DNA of 64,000 nucleotides from NCBI RefSeq assembly GCF_030651185.1, contig NZ_JAUSCJ010000022.1:496001-560000 (forward strand), read 5' to 3'. The stretch is from Phenylobacterium sp. (lineage in GTDB: Bacteria; Pseudomonadota; Alphaproteobacteria; Caulobacterales; Caulobacteraceae). A program made the translations under genes and the position numbers. Every line of letters begins with the position of its first letter. The stretch's first letter is position 1. This document shows positions 17,838 through 26,790 of the stretch, piece after piece. Under the pieces are notes generated by a model. The model was not told the origin of the DNA. It was given only the letters and a program-made list of their open reading frames with translations, and ran no database searches.

Positions 17838-18108
17838 CCTCATCGCCACCCGCGCGCTCCTGGTGGCCCTGCCCTTCGGTCTGTGGTTCCTGTGGCGCGA
17901 GGTCGCCCGGCGCACCGGCCGGGAGATGGGCTCCACCCCCTGGGCCTGGCTGTTCGCGGCCGGCGCGGTGCTGTTGGGGGTTTCGCTGATGGCCACGGCG
18001 GTGTTCCATGGCGACAATCGTGGCGAGGTCTATGTCCCCGCCGAAGCGGCCCCCGACGGGCGCGTCACGCCCGGCCATTTCGAGAAGAGAGCGCCCCAGA
18101 CTCCATGA
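17830..18108 (+). CDS. DUF6111 small membrane protein
   Basis: A 92-residue inner-membrane protein from a TTG start that overlaps the end of the NUDIX gene by eight bases. Two hydrophobic segments (LIATRALLVALPFGLWFLW and AWLFAAGAVLLGVSLMATAV) flank a basic loop WREVARRTGREMG, followed by a periplasmic-type tail VYVPAEAAPDGRVTPGHFEK. This matches the alphaproteobacterial DUF6111 pattern. Function unknown; its fixed position before cca is the only context. Confidence 0.75.
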   Translation: MLSLIATRALLVALPFGLWFLWREVARRTGREMGSTPWAWLFAAGAVLLGVSLMATAVFHGDNRGEVYVPAEAAPDGRVTPGHFEKRAPQTP

Positions 18109-19355
18109 CCGACAGTCTCGGCCAAAAGCCCTGGATGAAGACCCCGGCGGTCACCGCCGTGATGGACGCCCTGGAGGCGCGCGGCTTTTCCGGCTGCGCG
18201 CGGTTCGTGGGCGGGTGCGTGCGCAACTCCCTGCTCAATCGACCCATCGAAGACGTCGACATCGCCACGACCCTGACCCCGGACCAGGTCACCGAGGCCC
18301 TGCAGGAGGCCGGCATCCGGGCGGTGCCCACAGGGGTCGAGCACGGCACCATCACCGCCGTGGCCGACGGACAGCCCTTCGAGATCACCACCCTGCGCCG
18401 GGACGTCTCCACCGATGGCCGCCGCGCCGTGGTGGCCTTCACCCAGGACTGGGCCGAGGACGCGCAACGCCGGGACTTCACCCTGAACGCCGTCTATGCC
18501 GACCGCGACGGGACCTTGTTCGATCCGACCGGTCGAGGGATCGAGGACGGCCGGGCGGGCCGCATCGTCTTCGTGGGCGACGCCATGACCCGCATCCGCG
18601 AGGACTATCTGCGCATCCTGCGCTTCTTCCGGTTTCAGGCCTGGTACGGCAAGGGTGAGGCCGACGAAAAGGCGTTGGCGGCCTGCAAGGCGCTGAAGGA
18701 GACCCTGTCGGGCCGCCCGGCGGAACGCACGGCCAAGGAGCTCACCAAGCTGCTGGCCGCCGAGGAGCCACGCCCGGCCCTGGCCCTGATGGCCAAGACC
18801 GGCGTGCTGACCGCGGTCCTGCCCTGCGCCACCGATCTGGCGGCCCTCAACCAGCTGGTGGAGATCGAGACCGACCAGCTCTTCGAGAACGATCCGATCC
18901 TGCGGCTGGCCACCCTGATCCCCGACGACCAGATCGGCGCGGCCCAGATCGCCGAGCGCCTGCGCCTCTCCAACGAGGTCCGCGACCGGCTGGTGGCGGC
19001 CATGGGCAAGACGCCCCGCATCACCAGCTGGATGAGCCCGCGCGAGACCCGGCGCGGCGTCTACGCCATCGGGCTGTCGGCCTTCAACGACCGGGTGAAG
19101 CTGGCCTGGGCCAAATCGGGTCGTACATCGGCCACCCACCAGTGGCGGGGCCTGCTGGCCCTGGCCGAAAGCTGGTCGCCGCCGACCTTCCCGCTGACCG
19201 GTGAGGACGTGATGGCGTCTGGCGTCCCCAAGGGCCCGATGGTGGGCCAGGTGCTGCGCGAGGTGGAGGACTGGTGGATCGATCACGACTTCATCGACGA
19301 CAAGTTCTCGGCCATCGAGAAGCTGAAGGCCGTCGCCCAGGGCATGGCCTATTGA
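18105..19355 (+). CDS. cca: CCA tRNA nucleotidyltransferase
   Basis: A 416-residue class II nucleotidyltransferase that adds or repairs the 3' CCA of tRNAs (or an A- or CC-adding paralogue). The head domain has FVGGCVRNSLLNRPIEDVDI with the paired metal-binding aspartates. RRDFTLNAVYAD, the TGRGIEDGRAGRIVFVGDA block and REDYLRILRFFRFQAWYG (the RNA-body start) are all present and complete. The C-terminal helical region is of normal alphaproteobacterial length. The ATG overlaps the DUF6111 stop, and its TGA overlaps the TTG start of the amidotransferase. Confidence 0.92.
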   Translation: MTDSLGQKPWMKTPAVTAVMDALEARGFSGCARFVGGCVRNSLLNRPIEDVDIATTLTPDQVTEALQEAGIRAVPTGVEHGTITAVADGQPFEITTLRRDVSTDGRRAVVAFTQDWAEDAQRRDFTLNAVYADRDGTLFDPTGRGIEDGRAGRIVFVGDAMTRIREDYLRILRFFRFQAWYGKGEADEKALAACKALKETLSGRPAERTAKELTKLLAAEEPRPALALMAKTGVLTAVLPCATDLAALNQLVEIETDQLFENDPILRLATLIPDDQIGAAQIAERLRLSNEVRDRLVAAMGKTPRITSWMSPRETRRGVYAIGLSAFNDRVKLAWAKSGRTSATHQWRGLLALAESWSPPTFPLTGEDVMASGVPKGPMVGQVLREVEDWWIDHDFIDDKFSAIEKLKAVAQGMAY

Positions 19356-20056
19356 GGCTGGGGATCCTCGAAACCGGCGCCCCGCCGCGCGAGGTCGACC
19401 AGTTCGGCGACTACCCCGCCATGTTCCGCGCCCTGTTCGGCCCGGACGCCTACGACTACGCCACCTTCGACGTGCAGGCGGGGAGGCTGCCGGCCACCGC
19501 CGACGCCTGCGCCGCCTATGTGATCACCGGGTCGTCGGCGGGGGTCTATGACCCGCTGCCCTGGATCGAACCGCTGAAGGCCTTTCTGCGCGCGGCCAGG
19601 GGCACGCCGATGGTCGGGATCTGTTTCGGCCACCAGATCATGGCCGAGGCCTTCGGCGGCAAGGTGATCGCGTCGCCCAAGGGCTGGGGCCTGGGCCTGC
19701 ACCGCTACGAGGTCCAGGCCGCCCGGGCCTGGATGGACGCGCCCCGCCTGACCATCGCGGCCTCGCATCAGGATCAGGTGGTGCAGGCGCCGCCGGGCGC
19801 GACGGTGATCGCCGCCAGCGCGTTCACCCCCTTCGGCATGCTGGCCTATGACGACCAGCCGGCCATCTCCCTGCAGCTGCATCCGGAATTCGAGCCGGCC
19901 TATGCCCGGGCCCTGATCGAGAGCCGGCGCGGGACGCGGCTGACCGATGAACAGGCCGACACCGCCATCCTGTCCTTCGAGCAGCCGGACGACCGCCTCC
20001 AGGTCGGCGGCTGGATCCAGCGGTTCCTGGCCCAGGCAACGCTTGGCCGTCCCTGA
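19352..20056 (+). CDS. Class I glutamine amidotransferase-like protein
   Basis: A 234-residue stand-alone GATase1 domain, starting at TTG 19352 overlapping the cca stop (protein RLGILETGAPPREVDQFGDY). The catalytic triad is intact: Cys91 in GICFGHQIMAEAFGG, and His177 with Glu179 in LHPEFEP. The family contains GMP-synthase-like amidotransferases and gamma-glutamyl hydrolases of polyamine catabolism; no synthase domain is fused or adjacent. It is the last gene of the 16621-20056 operon. Confidence 0.8.
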   Translation: MRLGILETGAPPREVDQFGDYPAMFRALFGPDAYDYATFDVQAGRLPATADACAAYVITGSSAGVYDPLPWIEPLKAFLRAARGTPMVGICFGHQIMAEAFGGKVIASPKGWGLGLHRYEVQAARAWMDAPRLTIAASHQDQVVQAPPGATVIAASAFTPFGMLAYDDQPAISLQLHPEFEPAYARALIESRRGTRLTDEQADTAILSFEQPDDRLQVGGWIQRFLAQATLGRP

Positions 20057-20104
20057 CGTTCTGGTCTCCGGCGTGATGTTGCGCGCCGGCCAGGAACGTT
20101 CCCA

Positions 20105-20833
20105 ATGCGCCATGCCCGCGCCCTGCTTCTGTCCCTCGGCGCCGCCGGCCTGGTCGCCGCCGTGACCTTGACCGCCCAGGCCCAGACCGCCCCCAGCCAG
20201 ACCGCCGCCTCGGTATTGGCCGAGATGGAGCAGCGGACCTCGCTGAAGCCCGCCGCCACGTTCAACACCATCGCCGACAAGACCGCCCGCTCGGTCGCCC
20301 TCTTCCAGGAGGCCGGCAAGGTCATCACCCACCCGCGCTGCGCCAATTGCCACCCGGTGGACCGCCCGACCCAGACCGATGATCGCCGCCCCCACATGCC
20401 GGTGGTCTCCCGCGGCGAGGACGGTCATGGCGAGGGCTTGCGGTGCGCGTCGTGCCACACCGCCAAGAACGTCTGGGTCGGCGGGACCCACATCGTCACC
20501 ATCCCCGGCAATCCGAAGTGGGCGCTCGCGCCCGCCGCCATGGCCTGGCAGGGCAAGTCGCTCGGGGAGATCTGCGCTCAGATCAAGGACCCGGCCCGCA
20601 ACGGCGGCAAGACCCTGGCCCAGATCCAGGAACACATGGCCAGCGACGAACTGGTGGCCTGGGGCTGGAACCCCGGTCTCGGCCGCACCGCCGCGCCGGG
20701 CACGCAGGCCCAGCTGGGCGAACTGATCCAGGCCTGGATCGACACCGGCGCCAAATGCCCCGGCCCCGGCGGCGTGAAGGTGCCCAGCCACGACCTGAAG
20801 ACCGAGGCGGCGACGATGAAGCCGGCGGTCTAG
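20105..20833 (+). CDS. Periplasmic di-heme c-type cytochrome-like protein
   Basis: A 242-residue exported protein with the signal peptide MRHARALLLSLGAAGLVAAV...AQA. It has two covalent heme sites, C79-ANC-H83 and C114-ASC-H118. The blocks PVDRPTQTDDRRPHMPVVSRG, GEGLRCASCHTAKN and GKSLGEICAQIKDPARNGGK fit proteins often annotated as an isoquinoline 1-oxidoreductase subunit, an inherited and probably misleading name. An electron-transfer role in the periplasm is inferred. No molybdenum hydroxylase is adjacent. Its stop shares CTAG with the convergent GNAT. Confidence 0.8.
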   Translation: MRHARALLLSLGAAGLVAAVTLTAQAQTAPSQTAASVLAEMEQRTSLKPAATFNTIADKTARSVALFQEAGKVITHPRCANCHPVDRPTQTDDRRPHMPVVSRGEDGHGEGLRCASCHTAKNVWVGGTHIVTIPGNPKWALAPAAMAWQGKSLGEICAQIKDPARNGGKTLAQIQEHMASDELVAWGWNPGLGRTAAPGTQAQLGELIQAWIDTGAKCPGPGGVKVPSHDLKTEAATMKPAV

Positions 20834-21444
20834 GTCAGGTCCCGCACCATCCAGATCGTTCCTGGCGTGGCCTGATCGTCGAAGCGGGTGAAGCCGTAGA
20901 TGTCGTAGAACCGCTGCGCGCGGGTATTGGCCTCGCTGACGCCCAGGTGGAGACCGCGGCCGCCGGCCGCCCTCAGCGCGTCGGACAGCGTGTCGATCAG
21001 GCGCTGGCCCAGGCCCTGGCCCTGCAGATGGGGCAGCAGGTTGATGTGCAGATGGGCGGGATAGGCCGCGACGACGGCGTCCGGCGCGGTGTTGGGTTTG
21101 TGGAACAGGCGCTCCAGGTGTTGGTCGGGCGTGCGCTCGGACCATGGGACTCCCTGCGGATCGGCATGGGCGGCCCGCAGCATCGGCCACCAGCGGTCCT
21201 CCAGCAGGGCCTCGAAGGCCCGCGTGTCGGCGGTTCCCACGACATAGCCGGCGACCTGGCCGCGATCCTCCACCACGAAGGCCAGGTCGGGGGCGTGGCG
21301 GCCGTAGGGGGCGGCGTAGATGGCCCCCAGCAGGTGTTTGTCCCGATAGAGGTTGGTGGCGTCCTGGCCGCTGTCGCCGGTTTTCAGGCAGACCTTGTAG
21401 AGGCCTTCCAGGTCGTCTGGGCGATGGGGCCGGATCTGAGCCAT
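20830..21444 (-). CDS. GNAT family acetyltransferase
   Basis: A 204-residue GNAT starting MAQIRPHRPDDLEGLYKVCL. Motifs: DLAFVVEDRGQVAGYVVGTA, LHINLLPHLQGQGLGQRLIDT (QGQGLG acetyl-CoA loop) and LHLGVSEANTRAQRFYDIYG. The central inserted segment around residues 85-120 (WWPMLRAAHADPQGVPWSER) resembles the N-acetyltransferase part of eukaryotic O-GlcNAcase/NAT-like proteins. Substrate unknown. It lies 14 bases downstream of hemF on the same strand and may be transcribed with trmL and hemF. Confidence 0.85.
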   Translation of the reverse strand: MAQIRPHRPDDLEGLYKVCLKTGDSGQDATNLYRDKHLLGAIYAAPYGRHAPDLAFVVEDRGQVAGYVVGTADTRAFEALLEDRWWPMLRAAHADPQGVPWSERTPDQHLERLFHKPNTAPDAVVAAYPAHLHINLLPHLQGQGLGQRLIDTLSDALRAAGGRGLHLGVSEANTRAQRFYDIYGFTRFDDQATPGTIWMVRDLT

Positions 21445-21458
21445 CCGTCGCTCCCTGG

Positions 21459-22337
21459 TCAGACCCAGGCCACCATCGGCGGCATGGACGACAGGATGGT
21501 GTCGATGTTCCCGCCCGCCTTCAGGCCGAACATGGTGCCACGATCGTAGAGCAGGTTGAACTCGACGTACCGGCCCCGGCGGACAAGTTGCTCCATCCGG
21601 TCCTGCTCGGTCCAGGGTTCGCTCATGCGGTGGCGGACGATCTTCGGATAGACCTCCAGGAAGGCCTCGCCGACGGCGCGGGTGAAGGCGAAGTCCTTCT
21701 CGAAGTCGCCGGAGTTGTGGCGGTCGTAGAAGATGCCCCCCACGCCCCGGGTTTCCTTGCGATGGGGCAGGTAGAAGTACTCGTCGCACCAGGCCTTGTA
21801 CTTGGCGTGCCACTCTGGATCGTAGGGGTCGCAGGCCGCCTTCATGGCGGCGTGGAACAGGACCGCGTCGTCGGCCTCCTCGCTGCGCTGCTCATCGACC
21901 ATCGGGGTCAGGTCGGCCCCGCCGCCGAACCAGCTCTCGGCGGTGGACAGGAAGCGGGTGTTCATGTGGACGGTCGGGATGCGCGGCGAGCGCGGGTGCA
22001 CGATCAGGCTGATGCTGGCCGAGACATAGGAGGGGTCCTTGTCGGCGCCCGGCATCTGGGCCGCCATCTCTGGGGAGAAGCGGCTGGTGGCCGCCGAGGT
22101 GTGGACCCCGGCCTTTTCGAACAGGCGTCCCTTCAGGTGTCCGCCGATCCCGCCTCCGACGCCGGTGTCGCGGGTCCAAGGCCGCGGGTCGAATCGGCCC
22201 GGCGCCTCGGGATAGAGCTCGGGGGGGGCTTCCGCCTCCAGTTGCTCCAAGGCGGCGAAGATCCGCAATTGCAGGTCTTCAAACCACGTCTTGGCGCGGG
22301 CGCGGCGGTCTTCGATCTCGGGCGGCAGGCTGCTCAT
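21459..22337 (-). CDS. hemF: Oxygen-dependent coproporphyrinogen III oxidase
   Basis: A 292-residue HemF, converting coproporphyrinogen III to protoporphyrinogen IX with molecular oxygen. Signature stretches: GVGGGIGGHLKGRLFEKAGV, SLIVHPRSPRIPTVHMNTRF, WFGGGADLTPM, RGVGGIFYDRHNSGDFEKDF and RGRYVEFNLLYDRGTMFGL. All are intact and the length is usual for the family. Its ATG overlaps the trmL stop by four bases. Heme supply fits the neighbouring cytochrome genes, though they are on the other strand. Confidence 0.95.
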   Translation of the reverse strand: MSSLPPEIEDRRARAKTWFEDLQLRIFAALEQLEAEAPPELYPEAPGRFDPRPWTRDTGVGGGIGGHLKGRLFEKAGVHTSAATSRFSPEMAAQMPGADKDPSYVSASISLIVHPRSPRIPTVHMNTRFLSTAESWFGGGADLTPMVDEQRSEEADDAVLFHAAMKAACDPYDPEWHAKYKAWCDEYFYLPHRKETRGVGGIFYDRHNSGDFEKDFAFTRAVGEAFLEVYPKIVRHRMSEPWTEQDRMEQLVRRGRYVEFNLLYDRGTMFGLKAGGNIDTILSSMPPMVAWV

Positions 22338-22792
22338 GTGGCTGGATTAGGAAATTGGCCGGTCTGGCGCAACGCCTCCGACAGGCCGATGGCCGCCGAG
22401 ACGGTGACGTTCAGCGACCTCATTCCGGGTATCAGCGGAATATAAACCCGCGCATCGGCGCTCTCGTGAACCTCGTCGGGAACGCCTGCGCTTTCGCGCC
22501 CGAACAGCAGCACATCGTCGGGTTGGAAGACGAAGTCGTGGAGGGGCGTTGCGCCCCGGGTTGTGAACAGAACGATCCTTCCGGGCCTATCTTGCGCAAA
22601 ATCGGCCCATCCGGGGTGCCGCGTCACTTCGCCCGGCTCACCGTAATCGAGGGCCGCGCGGCGTATCGCACGGTCGGAAAGTGGGAAGCCACAGGGCTCT
22701 ATGACGTGAATACCGACCCCCAGACAGGCGCCGAGACGGAGAGCCGCCCCAAGGTTTTGCGGAATGTCCGGTTGAAAAAGCGCCAGCAGCAT
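22334..22792 (-). CDS. trmL: tRNA (cytidine/uridine-2'-O)-methyltransferase TrmL
   Basis: A 152-residue SPOUT methyltransferase that 2'-O-methylates wobble position 34 of tRNA-Leu isoacceptors. The knot motifs are present: FQPDIPQNLGAALRLGACLG at the N-terminus, LLFGRESAGVPDEVHE in the middle and IPLIPGMRSLNVTVSAAIGL at the C-terminus. The protein is the minimal TrmL size. It is translated before hemF and is divergent from petA; the 201-base gap (22793-22993) must hold both promoters, but I could not pick confident -35/-10 boxes. Confidence 0.92.
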   Translation of the reverse strand: MLLALFQPDIPQNLGAALRLGACLGVGIHVIEPCGFPLSDRAIRRAALDYGEPGEVTRHPGWADFAQDRPGRIVLFTTRGATPLHDFVFQPDDVLLFGRESAGVPDEVHESADARVYIPLIPGMRSLNVTVSAAIGLSEALRQTGQFPNPAT

Positions 22793-22993
22793 TCTAAGCG
22801 ATCCAGCCTACGGGATTGGCCGGGGCTAGGCGCGAATCACGGGAGGGGCGACCGCAATGCGCGATCGCTGTCACTTCCGGTAATTCGACCTGCTCCAGCA
22901 TTTGATTCTGAATGGCCCTTACCAGAACGTCTGGCAGGGTCGAAGACGGGTCTCGGCGCAAGGTCGCGGCCGCAAACGAAGGGTAGCTTTAAG

Positions 22994-23548
22994 GTGGCCG
23001 ACACCGTCGTGGGCGCAAATCCCGATCCTCATGCCTCGGGCGAAGACCCGAACCGGCGTGATTTCATTCACATCGCCGCGGCCGTCATGGCCGTGGGCGC
23101 GGTTGGGGCCTTGGCCTGGCCGTTCATCGACCAGATGAACCCGGCCGGCGACACCCTCGCCCTCGCCTCGGTGGAATTCGACCTGACAAAGGTCGAAGCT
23201 GGCCAGCAGGTCACCATCAAGTGGCGCGGCAAGCCGCTCTTCATCCGGAATCGGACGGGCAAGGAGATCGCCGAGGCGATCAAGGACGACACCGCCGATC
23301 TGCGCGATCCGCAGACCGACGAGCAGCGTCACAAGCCCGGCAAGGCCCAATGGCTGATCCTGGTTGGCACCTGCACCCACCTGGGCTGCGTGCCGACCTT
23401 CGGCGGCGGCGATTACGGCGGCTGGTTCTGCCCTTGCCACGGTTCGCACTACGACACCTCCGGCCGGATCCGTAAGGGTCCCGCGCCGACCAACCTGGCC
23501 GTGCCGGACTACACCTTCCTGTCGGACACCAAGGTCAAGGTGGGCTGA
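22994..23548 (+). CDS. petA: Ubiquinol-cytochrome c reductase Rieske iron-sulfur subunit
   Basis: A 184-residue Rieske protein of the bc1 complex. The start is assigned to GTG 22994 ([20 protein letters not shown]), with GAAGGG ten bases upstream. The twin-arginine-like [20 protein letters not shown] forms the N-terminal membrane anchor. The [2Fe-2S] ligands are Cys127, His129, Cys146 and His149 (CTHLGC and CPCHGSHYD), with the disulfide pair Cys132/Cys148. First gene of petABC; six bases separate it from petB. Confidence 0.93.
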   Translation: MADTVVGANPDPHASGEDPNRRDFIHIAAAVMAVGAVGALAWPFIDQMNPAGDTLALASVEFDLTKVEAGQQVTIKWRGKPLFIRNRTGKEIAEAIKDDTADLRDPQTDEQRHKPGKAQWLILVGTCTHLGCVPTFGGGDYGGWFCPCHGSHYDTSGRIRKGPAPTNLAVPDYTFLSDTKVKVG

Positions 23549-23553
23549 GGATC

Positions 23554-24867
23554 ATGAGCGGACATTCAAACTACGAGCCGAAAACCGGCTTCGAGCGCTG
23601 GCTCGACACCCGACTGCCGATCGTGCGCCTGGCGTACGACAGCGTGATCGACTTCCCGACCCCGAAGAACCTGAACTACTGGTGGACCTTCGGCGGCATC
23701 CTGGCGGTCTGCCTGGGCATCCAGATCGTGACCGGCATCGTGCTGGCCATGCACTACGTCCCGCACGTCGACCACGCCTTCAACTCCGTCGAGCGCATCA
23801 TGCGCGACGTGAACTACGGGTGGCTGGTGCGCTACATGCACTCCAACGGGGCCTCGATGTTCTTCATCGCGGTCTACATCCACATGTTCCGCGGCCTCTA
23901 CTACGGGTCCTACAAGGCGCCCCGCGAGGTGCTGTGGATCCTGGGCTGCGTGATCTATCTGCTGATGATGGCCACGGCCTTCATGGGCTACGTCCTGCCC
24001 TGGGGCCAGATGAGCTTCCACGGCGCGGTGGTGATCACCAACCTGTTCGGCGCCCTGCCGCTGGTGGGCGAGTCCATCACCACCTGGCTGTGGGGCGGCT
24101 TCGCGGTGGATAACCCCACCCTGAACCGCTTCTTCTCGCTGCACTTCCTGCTGCCGTTCATGATCGCCGGCGTGGTGATCCTGCACATCTGGGCGCTGCA
24201 CGTGCCCGGCAACGGCAACCCCACCGGCGTGAACGTGAAGTCCAAGGAGGACACCGTTCCCTTCCACCCGTACTACACGGTGAAGGACGGCTTCGCGATT
24301 TCGGTCTTCCTGCTGATGTTCGCGGTCTTCGTGTTCTTCCAGCCGAACGCACTAGGCGACGCGGTGAACTATGTTCCCGCCAACCCGCTGGTGACCCCGG
24401 CCCACATCGTTCCGGAATGGTACTTCCTGCCGTTCTACGCGATCCTGCGGGCGGTTCCGGACAAGCTGGCCGGCGTGCTGCTGATGTTCGGCGCCATCGC
24501 CATGCTGTTCGTCCTGCCCTGGCTCGACACCTCCAAGGTGCGGTCCATGCGCTACCGGCCCACCGCGAAGCTCTACTTCGGCATCTTCGTGCTGGCCTGC
24601 CTGGTGCTGGGCTATTGCGGCGGCCGTCTTCCCGACGACCACGTGATCGGCAACCTGTCGACCTTCCAGCTGCTGGACGCCGACCTGAACTCGATGGTGT
24701 GGCTCTCCCGCATCGCGACGGCCTACTACTTCGCCTACTTCCTGGTCGTGCTTCCGATCCTGGGCCTCACCGAGACCCCGTTGCCCCAGCCGGAATCGAT
24801 CTCCGCGCCGGTGCTCCCCGCCAACGCGCCCGCCGGCGCCGCGGCTTCGCCTGAAAAGAGGGGCTGA
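23554..24867 (+). CDS. petB: Cytochrome b subunit of the bc1 complex
   Basis: A 437-residue multi-spanning cytochrome b. The N-terminal half has the [20 protein letters not shown] helix and the heme-ligating histidine pairs in [26 protein letters not shown] and [20 protein letters not shown] segments. The Qo-site PEWY motif is present in [17 protein letters not shown]. The full eight-helix, non-split form is encoded. It is cotranscribed with petA and petC and builds the quinol-oxidising core in the inner membrane. Confidence 0.95.
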   Translation: MSGHSNYEPKTGFERWLDTRLPIVRLAYDSVIDFPTPKNLNYWWTFGGILAVCLGIQIVTGIVLAMHYVPHVDHAFNSVERIMRDVNYGWLVRYMHSNGASMFFIAVYIHMFRGLYYGSYKAPREVLWILGCVIYLLMMATAFMGYVLPWGQMSFHGAVVITNLFGALPLVGESITTWLWGGFAVDNPTLNRFFSLHFLLPFMIAGVVILHIWALHVPGNGNPTGVNVKSKEDTVPFHPYYTVKDGFAISVFLLMFAVFVFFQPNALGDAVNYVPANPLVTPAHIVPEWYFLPFYAILRAVPDKLAGVLLMFGAIAMLFVLPWLDTSKVRSMRYRPTAKLYFGIFVLACLVLGYCGGRLPDDHVIGNLSTFQLLDADLNSMVWLSRIATAYYFAYFLVVLPILGLTETPLPQPESISAPVLPANAPAGAAASPEKRG

Positions 24868-24874
24868 GCCTCAG

Positions 24875-25717
24875 ATGCTGCGCAAAGGTTTCATTCTCGC
24901 GGCGCTCGGGCTCGCTTTCGTTGCTGGTCCGTCGTTCGCGGCGACCCATCCGGAAGAGCCCAAGGGTGTCCACTGGAGCTTCGAGGGCCCGTTCGGCAAG
25001 TTCGACCAGGCCCAGGTTCAACGGGGTTACAAGGTCTATCGGGAGGTCTGCGCGGCCTGCCACTCGATGAGCCTGCTGAGCTTCCGCAATCTGGGTGAGA
25101 AGAACGGCCCGTTCTTCGACGACAAGTACAAGAACCCGAACGACAACGCCTATGTGAAGGCGATCTCCAAGGACTATCAGATCAACGATATCGACTCGGA
25201 GACCGGTGACGTCGTGCAACGTCCCGGCACCCCGGCCGATCGTTTCCCCAGCCCGTTCCCGAACGAGGCCGCCGCGCGCGCCTCCAACGGCGGCGCCCTG
25301 CCGCCGGACCTCTCGGTGATCATCAAGGCCCGGGCCCAGGGACCGCAATACGTCTACTCGATCCTGACCGGCTACGTGGCGCCGCCGGCCGGTCTCGAAG
25401 TGCCGCCGAACCAGCACTACAACCCCTACATGCCCGGCGACGTCAGCGCCTTCTACAAGGGCAAGGGCCATGTGCCTGCCGGGGGCTTCATCGCGATGGC
25501 CCCGCCGCTGGAAGCCAACAAGGTGACCTTCGACGACGGCACGAAGTCGACCCTCGACCAACAGGCCAAGGATGTCGTGGCCTTCCTGGCCTGGGCCTCC
25601 GAGCCCAAGCAGACCGAGCGCAAGCAGTTCGGCGTGGCGGCCATGGTCTATCTGCTGATCTTCGCCGGCCTGCTGTTCGTCAGCTACCGCCGCATCTGGA
25701 AGAACGTCGCCCACTAA
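24875..25717 (+). CDS. petC: Cytochrome c1 subunit of the bc1 complex
   Basis: A 280-residue cytochrome c1 with an N-terminal export signal (MLRKGFILAALGLAFVAG). The heme-binding CAACH is at residues 59-63 (REVCAACHSMSLLSFRNLG). An axial-methionine region FIAMAPPL follows, and the C-terminal anchor helix is AAMVYLLIFAGLLFVSYRR. The insertion GTPADRFPSPFPNEAAARASN is the typical c1 loop. Third gene of the operon, ended by a strong terminator 27 bases after the stop. Confidence 0.95.
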   Translation: MLRKGFILAALGLAFVAGPSFAATHPEEPKGVHWSFEGPFGKFDQAQVQRGYKVYREVCAACHSMSLLSFRNLGEKNGPFFDDKYKNPNDNAYVKAISKDYQINDIDSETGDVVQRPGTPADRFPSPFPNEAAARASNGGALPPDLSVIIKARAQGPQYVYSILTGYVAPPAGLEVPPNQHYNPYMPGDVSAFYKGKGHVPAGGFIAMAPPLEANKVTFDDGTKSTLDQQAKDVVAFLAWASEPKQTERKQFGVAAMVYLLIFAGLLFVSYRRIWKNVAH

Positions 25718-25743
25718 GGGTGTCGTCCTTTCGAGCACGATCG

Positions 25744-25772
25744 AAGGCCCCGGTGAAAGCCGGGGCCTTTTT
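25744..25772 (+). terminator. Rho-independent terminator of petABC
   Basis: Ten-base stem AAGGCCCCGG (25744-25753) / CCGGGGCCTT (25760-25769) with a six-base loop, running into TTTTT. Confidence 0.92.
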
Positions 25773-25839
25773 CGTTTCCGGCGCATGAACAATCGATAAG
25801 TTGCCTGGGGGCCTCGGTCCGCCGATAGGCGAGGGGACG

Positions 25840-26790
25840 ATGGGGAGGGCCAGTATGGGGGCCGGGACTGGGCGCAGCCGCGCCATCGGGTATCTGGCGC
25901 TCTACGCCCTGCTCTGGGGGGCGGCCTTCGCCTATCTCTTCTTCAAACAGGCCGACTGGAGCTTCCCCCTGGTGTCCCTGGGGGTGTTCGGCGTCGCGCT
26001 GTCCGGCGTGGCCTGGGCCCTGACCCGGCGGTCGGATCCGCCGCCGGTCCGGGTGCGCCGGCCTAAGGTCGAGCTGGCCGCCGTGCTGATCTTCATGGTG
26101 GTCTACGCCCTGGGCTTCCTGGGCGTCGGCATGCAGATGCTGAAGGCCGCCCTGCCGGAGGGCCAGACCCGCGAGCTGGTGATCCTGGCCGTCAAGCTGG
26201 CGGTCCATGTGGCGATCCCGGCCCTGATCCTGCTGGCTTTGGGGGGCCGGGTCGCGCCGCTGTTCTCCAGCGGCCTCCACCGCAAAGGGTTCTGGCCCAC
26301 CCTGATCGTCATGGGGGTGATCTTCCTGGCCCTGCTCAGCGTGGTCAGCCCCAGCCTCCAACAGATCGCCGACCTGCAGCCGGGGCTCCAGGTCCTGGCC
26401 TGGGCCGCGCCGGCCGCCTTCGTCTGGATCGCCCTGGAAGCGGGCCTGGCCGAGGAGTTCCTGTTTCGCGCGGTGCTGCAGACGAGGCTGGCCGCTGTCC
26501 TGCGTAGCGAGACCGGCGCGGTCATCCTCGGCGCCCTGGTCTTCGCGCTGGCCCACGTGCCCGGCCTCTACCTGCGCGGCGCGCCGGGCGAGCAGGGCCA
26601 TTCCACCGACCTCTTCGAAGTCATCGCCTACACCATCGGCGCCCTGTCGCCCGTGGCCCTGATGCTGGGGGTGATCTGGGCCCGGACCCGCAGCCTGCTG
26701 CTGGTGGTCCTGCTGCACGCCGCCATCGACGTCCTGCCGATCCTGCCGGAGTTCCTGACGACCTGGGCCGGGTTGACCCCGGTCTCCTAG
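25840..26790 (+). CDS. CPBP family intramembrane glutamic endopeptidase
   Basis: A 316-residue membrane protein from the ATG at 25840 (GAGGGG upstream; an in-frame TTG at 25801 is less likely). About eight hydrophobic helices are visible. The C-terminal Abi/CPBP domain carries EEFLFR (Glu205, Glu206, Arg210), FALAHVPG with the second motif histidine and LLHAAIDVLP with the third. These are the Rce1-type glutamic protease residues. Bacterial members have been linked to bacteriocin self-immunity and maturation, but most, like this one, have no assigned substrate. Its stop shares CTAG with the convergent protease-like gene. Confidence 0.85.
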   Translation: MGRASMGAGTGRSRAIGYLALYALLWGAAFAYLFFKQADWSFPLVSLGVFGVALSGVAWALTRRSDPPPVRVRRPKVELAAVLIFMVVYALGFLGVGMQMLKAALPEGQTRELVILAVKLAVHVAIPALILLALGGRVAPLFSSGLHRKGFWPTLIVMGVIFLALLSVVSPSLQQIADLQPGLQVLAWAAPAAFVWIALEAGLAEEFLFRAVLQTRLAAVLRSETGAVILGALVFALAHVPGLYLRGAPGEQGHSTDLFEVIAYTIGALSPVALMLGVIWARTRSLLLVVLLHAAIDVLPILPEFLTTWAGLTPVS

